Of a stretch of DNA of 34,595 nt, positions 22,302 to 28,389 are shown piece after piece (the stretch's first letter is position 1; the number at the start of each line of letters is the position of its first letter). The DNA lies in the NCBI RefSeq assembly GCF_003236295.1, contig NZ_POTW01000074.1:1-34595 (forward strand). The letters are read 5' to 3'. Source of the DNA: Jiangella anatolica (GTDB taxonomy: Bacteria > Actinomycetota > Actinomycetes > Jiangellales > Jiangellaceae). Position numbers and translations under genes: made by a program. The notes under the pieces are model-generated. The model saw only the letters and a list, made by a program, of their open reading frames with translations, was not told where the DNA came from and did no database searches.

Positions 22302-22317
22302 GCGGCCGGCTCAGCGG
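22294..22317. terminator. Hairpin spanning both convergent stop codons
   Basis: Core arms CTGAGC (22298-22303) and GCTCAG (22309-22314), extended by CCG/CGG with one bulge. It contains the lactonase TGA and the stop of the small minus-strand gene. Confidence 0.5.
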
Positions 22318-22514
22318 TCGGTCTCGGCCTCGTCCGCCGGCACCTCGGTCGGGACGCCCGGGCGATCCGTCGCGGCGGGGTCGTCGTCCGCGGGCGGCTC
22401 GGGGTCGTGCCACTCCTCGGCCCGGCTCGAGCGGTTGCCGCGGATCGTGCCGTCGAGCTCGTGCTCGAGCTGGTCGTCGGCGCGCGGGCCGTGCTTGTCG
22501 CTGCCTCGTTCCAT
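22311..22514 (-). CDS. Conserved small hydrophilic actinobacterial protein
   Basis: A 67-residue, highly charged protein beginning ERGSDKHGPRADDQLEHELD, with RAEEWHDPEPPADDDP in the middle. I recall similar short proteins (RGSDKHxPRxDDxL...RAEEWRxPEP) as common in actinomycetes, function unknown; this is from memory, not a search. GGAGGGAT lies 5 nt before ATG 22514, a strong start. No membrane segment; probably disordered and cytosolic. Confidence 0.72.
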   Translation of the reverse strand: MERGSDKHGPRADDQLEHELDGTIRGNRSSRAEEWHDPEPPADDDPAATDRPGVPTEVPADEAETDR

Positions 22515-22582
22515 CGAGATCCCTCCTGCCCGTCGCGTACCCAGGAGGGGCCGCCGCACGCGGGTGCCGGCGGCGACGCCGG

Positions 22583-22765
22583 TCAGCCGGCCGGGGTGTC
22601 GATCTCGATCAGCGTGGAGTCGCCGCCGTCGGTGGTGCTGTTGAGCAGCAGGACCGACGTGGCGATCATCAGAACCGCCATGACCAGCAGGACGGCGAGC
22701 TTGGCCGGTGACCCGGACTCGATGAGCCAGCGGCGCAGCGGCGCCAGAGCGTGGCGGTCGGACAT
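22583..22765 (-). CDS. Small single-helix membrane protein
   Basis: A 60-residue protein with a charged N-terminus (SDRHALAPLRRWLIESG), one hydrophobic segment (KLAVLLVMAVLMIATSVLLL) and an acidic outer tail (TTDGGDSTLIEIDTPAG). GAGAGGAC precedes ATG 22765. No family recognised. It may be an envelope or modulator peptide. The frame extends upstream without a better start. Confidence 0.55.
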   Translation of the reverse strand: MSDRHALAPLRRWLIESGSPAKLAVLLVMAVLMIATSVLLLNSTTDGGDSTLIEIDTPAG

Positions 22766-22858
22766 CGTCGTCCTCTCGTCATGGGGCAGCGTCATTCCGA
22801 CCGTATGTGACAAGGACCCTGACTGGCCAGCCAAATCCGTAGATCTGGAAGAAACCGC

Positions 22859-23800
22859 TCACTTCCGGCCGTATGCCTCGCCGAGCTCCGCCAGTAGGCC
22901 GGCGGTCAGCGGGCGTCCGGCGATCGCCGTCAGCGCCGCGCCCCACCCGGCCACGAAGTAGTCCCATCCGTCGACGGCGGCCACGCCCGAAGCGCGGGCG
23001 TCGGCGAGGAACGTCAGGTCGCCGCGGTAGTTGAAGTCCCAGGCCGTCGCGGTGGCGGGGAGGACGGCGCCGGGCGGCAGCGGCGAGCCGGGCCGGTCCT
23101 TGCCCAGCCCGGTCGCGTTGACGACGAGCGCGCGGGGCGGGATCGGCGCCGGCGTGCGGGCGTCGAGGAGGGTGAGCCGGTCGGTGACGCCGCAGCGCTC
23201 GGCGGTCGTGCGCAGGGCGGCCAGCGCCGCCTCGTCGGTGTCGAGGACGGTGACGCGGTGACGTCCGCCCCGCACCGGCGCGCCCGCGGCCAGCGTCGCC
23301 TCGACGTCCAGCGTGAGCGCCAGCAGCAGCGCCGTCCCGGCCCCGCCGGCCCCGTACACGACGACGTCGCCGGGTGCGGGCCGGTCGCGCAGGACGGCGG
23401 CGAGGGCCAGCGGGTCCCGTGCGTGCGCGTCGACGCCGTCGCCGGCGCGGACCAGCGTGTTCACCTCGTGCATCAAGGTCGTCAGCGCGTCGGTACGGCG
23501 GAACCTCCCTGTCGCCGCGCGGTGCAGGCGCAGCTTGTGGCTGGTGACGACCGCCCCGGCGACGCGCGGGTTGGCGGCGATCGCCTCGACCAGCTCGACA
23601 TAGGCCGGCGCGGGCGTCGTCGGCGGGAGGTCGAGGCCGCGCAGCGTCCAGTCCGGCCGGCTCAGCGTCGCGGCCCAGGCGGGAAACGCGTCGTGGCTGC
23701 GCGACCCGCCCGTCGCGACGCCGACGAACACCACCAGCTCGCCCGGCCCGGCCCAGCGCCGCACTCCGCCGACGTCGATCAGCCGGTCATCGTGCGTCAT
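22859..23800 (-). CDS. Shikimate dehydrogenase-like protein, atypical
   Basis: A 313-residue protein with the AroE two-domain plan. The N-terminal half has AGAVVTSHKLRLH (residues 81-93), where Lys89 fits the catalytic Lys of AroE's NVTxPxK, although the Pro is Ser-His here. The Rossmann half begins VVVYGAGGAGTALLLAL (about 147-163), and ALVVNATGLGKDRPGSPLP matches AroE's NATPxGM region. The usual GxNTDxxG is replaced by GDGVDAHARD, so it may act on something other than shikimate. The leaderless-type -10 TAGGTT lies 6 nt before the ATG. It is not an obvious part of an aromatic-amino-acid operon. Confidence 0.8.
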   Translation of the reverse strand: MTHDDRLIDVGGVRRWAGPGELVVFVGVATGGSRSHDAFPAWAATLSRPDWTLRGLDLPPTTPAPAYVELVEAIAANPRVAGAVVTSHKLRLHRAATGRFRRTDALTTLMHEVNTLVRAGDGVDAHARDPLALAAVLRDRPAPGDVVVYGAGGAGTALLLALTLDVEATLAAGAPVRGGRHRVTVLDTDEAALAALRTTAERCGVTDRLTLLDARTPAPIPPRALVVNATGLGKDRPGSPLPPGAVLPATATAWDFNYRGDLTFLADARASGVAAVDGWDYFVAGWGAALTAIAGRPLTAGLLAELGEAYGRK

Positions 23801-23806
23801 GCCGCC

Positions 23807-23812
23807 AACCTA
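23807..23812 (-). promoter_or_regulatory. -10 element of the shikimate-dehydrogenase-like gene
   Basis: TAGGTT on the minus strand, 6 nt before ATG 23800, no ribosome-binding site: leaderless type. The hexamer and gap match those of the gene at 7616. Confidence 0.5.
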
Positions 23813-23826
23813 CGGCCCGGCTGGGC

Positions 23827-23832
23827 TAGCGT
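23827..23832 (+). promoter_or_regulatory. -10 element of the phosphodiesterase-fold gene
   Basis: TAGCGT, 8 nt before ATG 23841. The two divergent -10 elements are only 14 nt apart, so polymerases would compete. Confidence 0.45.
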
Positions 23833-23840
23833 GACGAGCC

Positions 23841-24554
23841 ATGCCGGTCACCCGGATCCTGCACTGGAACATCCACTCCTGGCGCGACGACGCCGGCGTC
23901 CCGAACGTGGACACCGTCGCCGCCCTCGTCGAGGAGACCGATCCCGACGTCGTCTCGCTCGTCGAGGTCGACGAGCCCTGGCCGCGGCCGACGAGGCTGG
24001 CCGGGCTGGCCGAGCGGCTCGGCTACACCTGGCTCTTCCCGCCCACCGTCCACTACGGCGACGAGGCCGGCCCGCGCGGCGGCTACGGGAACGCGCTGCT
24101 GGTCAGGGCGCCGATCCTGGCGCTGCAGCAGTGGCAGCTGCGGTGGCCGCCGCGGCTCTACGACGGCACGGAGTCGTCGGAGGCGCGGACGATCGTGCTG
24201 GCCAAGCTCGACCCGGGGGTCTGGGTCGGCAGCACGCACCTGCCGAGCCGGTCCGAGCCGGCCCGCTCGGCCGCGCTGGCCCGGCTGCTGGCGCTCACCG
24301 GCGAGCTGGACGCGCCGTGGCTGATCTGCGGCGACTTCAACACCTCGCCGGCCGGCTGGATCCCGGTCGACGGCTCGGTGCAGGTGCGCCCCTGGCCGCC
24401 GGAGCCGTCCTACCCGACGCGGTCGCCGGCCAAGCCCATCGACTACGTCCTCGCCTCGCCGTCGCTGCCGCTCACCGCCGCCGTCCTCGGCCGGGCCGGG
24501 TCGGACCACCTGCCGCTGCTCGTGGAGCTCGCCGGTACCGGTCCGACGGGATGA
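23841..24554 (+). CDS. Endonuclease/exonuclease/phosphatase-family protein
   Basis: A 237-residue EEP-fold enzyme. Catalytic landmarks are ILHWNIHSW (Asn10), SLVEVDEPW (Glu42), WVGSTHLPSR (His133), LICGDFNTSP (GDFN 164-167), IDYVL (200-204) and GSDHLPLL (Asp222-His223). This is the Mg-dependent phosphodiesterase set shared by DNase I-, sphingomyelinase- and exonuclease III-like enzymes. It has no signal peptide. The stop overlaps the start of a flavoprotein gene (ATGA). Substrate, nucleic acid or small phosphodiester, cannot be decided. Confidence 0.88.
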   Translation: MPVTRILHWNIHSWRDDAGVPNVDTVAALVEETDPDVVSLVEVDEPWPRPTRLAGLAERLGYTWLFPPTVHYGDEAGPRGGYGNALLVRAPILALQQWQLRWPPRLYDGTESSEARTIVLAKLDPGVWVGSTHLPSRSEPARSAALARLLALTGELDAPWLICGDFNTSPAGWIPVDGSVQVRPWPPEPSYPTRSPAKPIDYVLASPSLPLTAAVLGRAGSDHLPLLVELAGTGPTG

Positions 24555-25063
24555 TCGCCCTCGTCGTGACCGGCGCGCCGCTGACCCGGCACGTCCACCG
24601 CGGGGTCGCGCTGGCCCGCGCCGGCGGCCGGCCCGTCGCCGTCATCGCGACCGCCGCCGCCGGCTCCTGGCTCGACCACGACGAGCTGGCCCGGCTCGAC
24701 GTGCCGGTGCTGGACACGCACCGGCCGCCCGGCACGCCCAAGCGGCTGCCGCCCCCGGACGCCGTCGTGCTGGCGCCGGGCACGTTCAACACGATCAACA
24801 AGCTGGCCGCCGGGATCGCCGACACCTACGCGCTCAGCGTCCTCTGCGAGGCTCTCGCGACCCGCCACCCCATGGCCGTCGTGCCGTTCGTGAGCCGGTC
24901 GCTGGCCGGGCATCCGGCGTGGCCGCGCTCGCTGGCGACACTGGCGGAGGCCGGCGCCCGCCTGGTCGATCCACGCACCGGCGGACCGTGGTCCGGCGAT
25001 CCGCTCGAGCCCGGCACCGGCGACACGGTCGCGGCCGCGTTCGACTGGCGGTGGGTGCTGTGA
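24551..25063 (+). CDS. Flavoprotein of the phosphopantothenoylcysteine-decarboxylase fold
   Basis: A 170-residue HFCD-family flavoprotein. It opens IALVVTGAPLTR, has a middle strand PPDAVVLAPGTFNTINKLA (residues about 73-91; the family's APxSANTIAK) and then GIADTYALSVLCEAL. These proteins bind FMN and catalyse decarboxylation or related chemistry, as in CoaB-C, Pad1/UbiX and lantibiotic enzymes. The His typical of decarboxylases is not clear. ATG 24551 overlaps the preceding stop as ATGA. What links it to a phosphodiesterase-fold partner is unknown. Confidence 0.78.
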   Translation: MIALVVTGAPLTRHVHRGVALARAGGRPVAVIATAAAGSWLDHDELARLDVPVLDTHRPPGTPKRLPPPDAVVLAPGTFNTINKLAAGIADTYALSVLCEALATRHPMAVVPFVSRSLAGHPAWPRSLATLAEAGARLVDPRTGGPWSGDPLEPGTGDTVAAAFDWRWVL

Positions 25064-25075
25064 GCCCGCAGCCAC

Positions 25076-25081
25076 TATTCT
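25076..25081 (+). promoter_or_regulatory. Possible -10 element before the polytopic membrane protein
   Basis: TATTCT, 10 nt before the mini-ORF ATG at 25092 and 30 nt before the main ATG at 25112. Confidence 0.35.
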
Positions 25082-25091
25082 GTCGTCCGCT

Positions 25092-25115
25092 ATGACCATG
25101 GATGACCTGCGATGA
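25092..25115 (+). CDS. Mini-ORF (7 codons) overlapping the next start
   Basis: ATG 25092 encodes MTMDDLR and stops with TGA 25113-25115, which overlaps ATG 25112 as ATGA. It starts shortly after a possible -10 (TATTCT) on a near-leaderless transcript. This repeats the arrangement at 1667-1693. It could be a coupling device for the main gene, which has no clear ribosome-binding site of its own. Confidence 0.35.
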   Translation: MTMDDLR

Positions 25116-26419
25116 CCGTGACCCAGGCGGGGGCCCGGCCGGGACTGGGCCGGACGCTGCGTTCCGCCGGCGCCGACCTGTTCGTCGTCGTGGGGCGGGC
25201 GGGGCGGTTGCTGGTACGGCACTGGCCGGTGCTGCTGGCCATCCTGTTCGCCGGCGAGGCCGGCCGGTACGCCGCGCTGTGGGCGGCGGTGGAGATCAGC
25301 GACCACAACAGCACGCTCGGCGTCCTCGTCCTGGTGCTCGGCCCGCTCGCGGCCGTGTCCGCGCTGATCGCGGCCCTCTACGCGCTGCGCCACTCCCTCC
25401 CGTCCCTGCAGGCGACCGCGGACGAGGCGACGGCGGACGAGGGAGCGGACGAGAAGCGCCCCACCAGCGTTGTCACCGTGCTCGGCAGCGTCATGATCCC
25501 GTTCCTCGCCATCTACGCCTCCTACGGCTACCTCTCCGAGGACGTCTTCCGGTTCGTGAACACCGCCGTCGCCGACGAGCTGTTCAACAACCCCGACCTG
25601 CTGCTGGGCACCGGCGAGGCCGACCCGAACCGGACCGCGCTGGCGACCGGCTGGCTGGCGATGGCGCTGGTGGCGATCGCGATCGTGCTGCGGTACGGCC
25701 TCACCGTCCTCGCCCAGCGCAAGCCGATGCGGTGGATCCCCTGGGTCGCCGCCTACGTCGAGGTGCTGTGGCTGGTCACGCTGGCCCGCATGCTCGTGAG
25801 CCACCAGGACGCCGCCATCCGGTGGGTGTCCGAGCGCCCGGCGGTCGAGGCGCTGGCAGACTGGTGGCGGACGGTGATCGACTTCTTCGGGCCGGTCGGC
25901 AGCGCAATCGACGCGGGCAGCCGGTGGCTGCTGGAGCTGCTCGGCCAGGCCGACGCGCTGCTGGTCATCCCGGTGGCGTGGCTGACGGTCGGCGCGGTGG
26001 TCTACGGGCAGCAGCTGCGCGACCCGGAGCGGCGGACGGCGTCGCACCGGCGGCCGCGCGGCGGACTGGTCCGCCGTATGCACGCACCGGCCCGGCAGGT
26101 CGGCAACGAGCTCACCGGCGGCCTCGGCGACCGGTTCGGCGCGCTGGCCGGCGGCCTGCGCCGCCTCGCCGTCGCCGGCCTGGCGCCGATGCTGCTGTTC
26201 GCGCTCGCGTTCGTCGTGGCGCAGCGGCTGGAGTACGCCGTCGACCTGCTGTGGCGGGAGCTGATCGGGCCGCTGCCACTGGGCGCCTACCTGGCCTTCG
26301 GCCCGCACACGTCGATGGTGTCGCACGTGATCGGCACGGTCGCCGTGGTGTGCCTGCTCGGCGCCGCCATCGACCGCGTCCTCGACCGCGGGACGCGCGA
26401 CACGATCAGCCTGCGCTGA
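25112..26419 (+). CDS. Polytopic membrane protein of unknown function
   Basis: A 435-residue protein with about eight hydrophobic segments, among them HWPVLLAILFAGEAGRYA, LGVLVLVLGPLAAVSALIAAL, VTVLGSVMIPFLAIYASYG, GWLAMALVAIAIVLRYGL, VAAYVEVLWLVTLARML and a last one, VIGTVAVVCLLGAAI. A soluble acidic loop near residue 100-113 has a short tandem repeat (ATADEATADEGADE). An Arg-rich loop (about 305-330) separates the C-terminal pair. No family recognised. It converges on three genes for anchored beta-rich proteins, which may be partners. Confidence 0.72.
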   Translation: MTVTQAGARPGLGRTLRSAGADLFVVVGRAGRLLVRHWPVLLAILFAGEAGRYAALWAAVEISDHNSTLGVLVLVLGPLAAVSALIAALYALRHSLPSLQATADEATADEGADEKRPTSVVTVLGSVMIPFLAIYASYGYLSEDVFRFVNTAVADELFNNPDLLLGTGEADPNRTALATGWLAMALVAIAIVLRYGLTVLAQRKPMRWIPWVAAYVEVLWLVTLARMLVSHQDAAIRWVSERPAVEALADWWRTVIDFFGPVGSAIDAGSRWLLELLGQADALLVIPVAWLTVGAVVYGQQLRDPERRTASHRRPRGGLVRRMHAPARQVGNELTGGLGDRFGALAGGLRRLAVAGLAPMLLFALAFVVAQRLEYAVDLLWRELIGPLPLGAYLAFGPHTSMVSHVIGTVAVVCLLGAAIDRVLDRGTRDTISLR

Positions 26420-26421
26420 TC
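26404..26421. terminator. Hairpin spanning both convergent stop codons
   Basis: GATCAGC-CTGC-GCTGATC, a 7-bp stem with 4-nt loop. It contains the stop of the polytopic protein and the stop of the opposing gene, which overlap by 14 bp. Confidence 0.55.
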
Positions 26422-27020
26422 AGCAGCCCGTCCGGCGGACCCCAGCTGAGCAGCACCTGCGTCACCTCGACCCCCTCGGGCAGTAGGACGACGGGGCTGA
26501 CGGCCCACTCGTCGGGGCGGCGCGGGCCGGTGTCGGGGTCCAGGCCCTCGAACAGGTCCAGCTCCGGGCCGCGCGCGTCCGGCGGCACGCACGGCGACGT
26601 CGCCTGGCTGATCGACGGCGACGAGGACTGGTACTCGTACTCGGTCCCGTCCGCGTCGCGCAGCACCAGCGAGCAGCCGGCCAGCGGCACGTCCGGCGCG
26701 GCGGCGAGGGTGAGGTCGACGGCGACGGCCTGGACACCGTCGGGCAGCTCCAACGGATCCTCCGAGCCGAACGGCGCCGACGCCGTGCGCACCTCGTCGA
26801 GGCGCACCCGCACGGTGAACGGCACGTCGCCGGTCCGGTCGTACTGCGACGCGGAGAACTCCACCCACTCGCCGCGGGAGCCGTCGGCGAGGTCGCGCGG
26901 CTTCTCCAGCCACCAGTAGTCCTCGACGCGGTACGAGCTGGCCGCCAGCGCCGCGGCCGCCGCCACCGGGAGCGCCACCAGCCCCCAGCGGTTGCGCCGC
27001 CACCAGCCCGGCGCGCTCAC
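26406..27020 (-). CDS. Membrane-anchored beta-rich protein 3
   Basis: A 204-residue protein from GTG 27020, whose first bases overlap the preceding stop (GTGA). An Arg-rich start (WWRRNRW) is followed by one helix (GLVALPVAAAAALAASS), then an extracellular domain with alternating hydrophobic strands: VPFTVRVRLDEV, VQAVAVDLTLAAA, LAGCSLVLRDADGTEYEY and VSPVVLLPEGVEVTQVLLSW. Two Cys residues could form a disulfide. The strand pattern resembles DUF4352/Ig-like domains, but only loosely. Last gene of the three-gene set. Confidence 0.68.
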   Translation of the reverse strand: MSAPGWWRRNRWGLVALPVAAAAALAASSYRVEDYWWLEKPRDLADGSRGEWVEFSASQYDRTGDVPFTVRVRLDEVRTASAPFGSEDPLELPDGVQAVAVDLTLAAAPDVPLAGCSLVLRDADGTEYEYQSSSPSISQATSPCVPPDARGPELDLFEGLDPDTGPRRPDEWAVSPVVLLPEGVEVTQVLLSWGPPDGLLISAG

Positions 27021-27655
27021 GGCGCGGTCCCGTCGGCGGGGTCCTCGACAGGCAGGGGCTCCTCGGCGGCCGCCCACGCCTCCGCGTCGTCGGACGTGAG
27101 CCCGAGATCGACGACGGCGATGTCGTCGCGGCGGTGGTTCTCCGGGTTCTGCTCCATCGTGACCAGCAGCTCCGCGCCGGCGACGGCGTCGACCGGCACC
27201 TCGATCGCGGCCGTCACGCGGCGGGGGATGCCCGGCTGGGCGGCCCCGCCGGAGCTGTACGGGTTGCGCTCGACGCTGGTGCGGAACACCCGCCCCTCGG
27301 TGTCGCGGATCGCCACGTACGACGGGATCTGCGGCTCGCCGGCGGCCGTGTAGGTCCAGCCGACGACGACGTACACGCCGCTGGTCACGTGGACGGCGCC
27401 GTAGGGGTCCGCGATCCGCGTCGACCCCTCGACCGACGTCACCTCGACCTCGCCCCAGCGCAGCGCGATCTCGTCGCCGACGCCGCCGGTCCGCTCGAAC
27501 GGCGCCGAGGCGTCCTCCGAGACCGGCAGCAGCTCCTGAACCGCGCGCCCGGTCGCGAGCGCGGCCACCAGCAGGACGGCGAACGCGGCCCGCCGTGGCA
27601 ACCGGCCGAACCGGCTCGGCGGCTCCGCCCGCACGACCCGCCGGGCGCCGCCCAT
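27017..27655 (-). CDS. Membrane-anchored beta-rich protein 2
   Basis: A 212-residue protein. A basic start (GGARRVVRAEPPSRFGRLPRR) precedes one helix (AAFAVLLVAALATGRAV). The outer domain begins at GDEIALRWGEVEVTSVEG and continues with VTSGVYVVVGWTYTAA, IPSYVAIRDTEGRVFRTS and VTAAIEVPVDAVAGAELLVTM, a layout like DUF4352 domains: two early strands, a central VVV strand, then a residue pair x-D-xxGRxF. A C-terminal acidic tail follows. Its start overlaps the preceding stop by one base (TGATG). No catalytic motif seen. Confidence 0.7.
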   Translation of the reverse strand: MGGARRVVRAEPPSRFGRLPRRAAFAVLLVAALATGRAVQELLPVSEDASAPFERTGGVGDEIALRWGEVEVTSVEGSTRIADPYGAVHVTSGVYVVVGWTYTAAGEPQIPSYVAIRDTEGRVFRTSVERNPYSSGGAAQPGIPRRVTAAIEVPVDAVAGAELLVTMEQNPENHRRDDIAVVDLGLTSDDAEAWAAAEEPLPVEDPADGTAP

Positions 27656-28302
27656 CAGGAGTCCTCCGCGGACGGCGCCGTCACCTCGAGGTCGCCGGCC
27701 ACGATCGGGGCCGGGTCCAGCCACTCCATCGTGTGGTCGATCGAGCTCTCCCGCAGCGTCCGCCCGACCAGCACCAGCCGCGCCGACTCGGGCACGTCCG
27801 CCCGGCTGTCCTGCTCCCAGACCAGCGCGACCTCGTACTCCAGTCCCGGCTGGACGGCGTCCAGCCGGGTCCCGTCGGCCATGACGTAGACGTCGCCGGC
27901 CGGCACCGGCCCGTCCTCGGCGCCGCCGCCGGCCGGCACGCCGGGCACGCCGTCCAGCGCGACGCTCCCGGACAGCATCGAGCCGTACTCCGTGGTCGTC
28001 CCCGTCGCCGTGACGGTCGCGACCAGCGCCAGCACCCGCGTCTCGTCGTCGCCCTCGGAGATGCCGGGCAGCTCGTCGACGACGCGCAGCCGCTCGGGCG
28101 TGATGGTGACCGGGCCGAGGTCGACCGTCTCGCCGGCGGTCAGCGGCGGGACCTCGGGCGCCGCCGCATCCGCCAGCGGGTCGAAGCCGCCGGCCACGAG
28201 CACGGCCAGGCCCACCGCGCCCAGCGCGCTCCCCGCCAGCGCCAGGTGCTGACGCGAGGCGCTCAGGGCCACGCGTCGCAGCCGGCCCCCCGAGTCCGAC
28301 AT
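27655..28302 (-). CDS. Membrane-anchored beta-rich protein 1
   Basis: A 215-residue protein. A short basic cytosolic start (SDSGGRLRRVALSASRQHLA) is followed by one helix (LAGSALGAVGLAVLVAGGF). The outer part has ETVDLGPVTITPERLRVVDE, TRVLALVATVTATGTT, LEYEVALVWEQD and ARLVLVGRTLRE, repeating the fold plan of the two following proteins. The start is either ATG 28302 or GTG 28305, directly adjacent; TACACT lies 7 nt before the GTG. First gene of a tightly overlapped three-gene operon. Function unknown. Confidence 0.7.
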   Translation of the reverse strand: MSDSGGRLRRVALSASRQHLALAGSALGAVGLAVLVAGGFDPLADAAAPEVPPLTAGETVDLGPVTITPERLRVVDELPGISEGDDETRVLALVATVTATGTTTEYGSMLSGSVALDGVPGVPAGGGAEDGPVPAGDVYVMADGTRLDAVQPGLEYEVALVWEQDSRADVPESARLVLVGRTLRESSIDHTMEWLDPAPIVAGDLEVTAPSAEDS

Positions 28303-28312
28303 CACGGACCAG

Positions 28313-28318
28313 AGTGTA
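28313..28318 (-). promoter_or_regulatory. -10 element of the three-gene array
   Basis: TACACT on the minus strand, 7 nt before GTG 28305 and 10 nt before ATG 28302, consistent with a leaderless mRNA. Confidence 0.45.
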
Positions 28319-28350
28319 AGGCCGCCGGCCGCCGGGGGCCGCGCAACGCC

Positions 28351-28380
28351 TTGACACTCCGGCCGGGCGGGCGGCAGTCT
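28351..28380 (+). promoter_or_regulatory. Possible promoter of the PfkB kinase gene
   Basis: TTGACA (28351-28356), 18-nt spacer, CAGTCT (28375-28380). The -35 is perfect, the -10 poor. GGGGA lies 4 nt before ATG 28390. Confidence 0.4.
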
Positions 28381-28389
28381 GCGGGGATC

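Noticed and set aside
25418-25460. Tandem repeat in the polytopic membrane protein gene
   Set aside because: The ATADE repeat is only two short units in an acidic loop and does not indicate a repeat array.
24443-26326. 627-codon minus-strand open frame
   Set aside because: It runs antisense through three well-supported genes, is composed of Arg/His/Gln-rich low-complexity sequence and has no domain.
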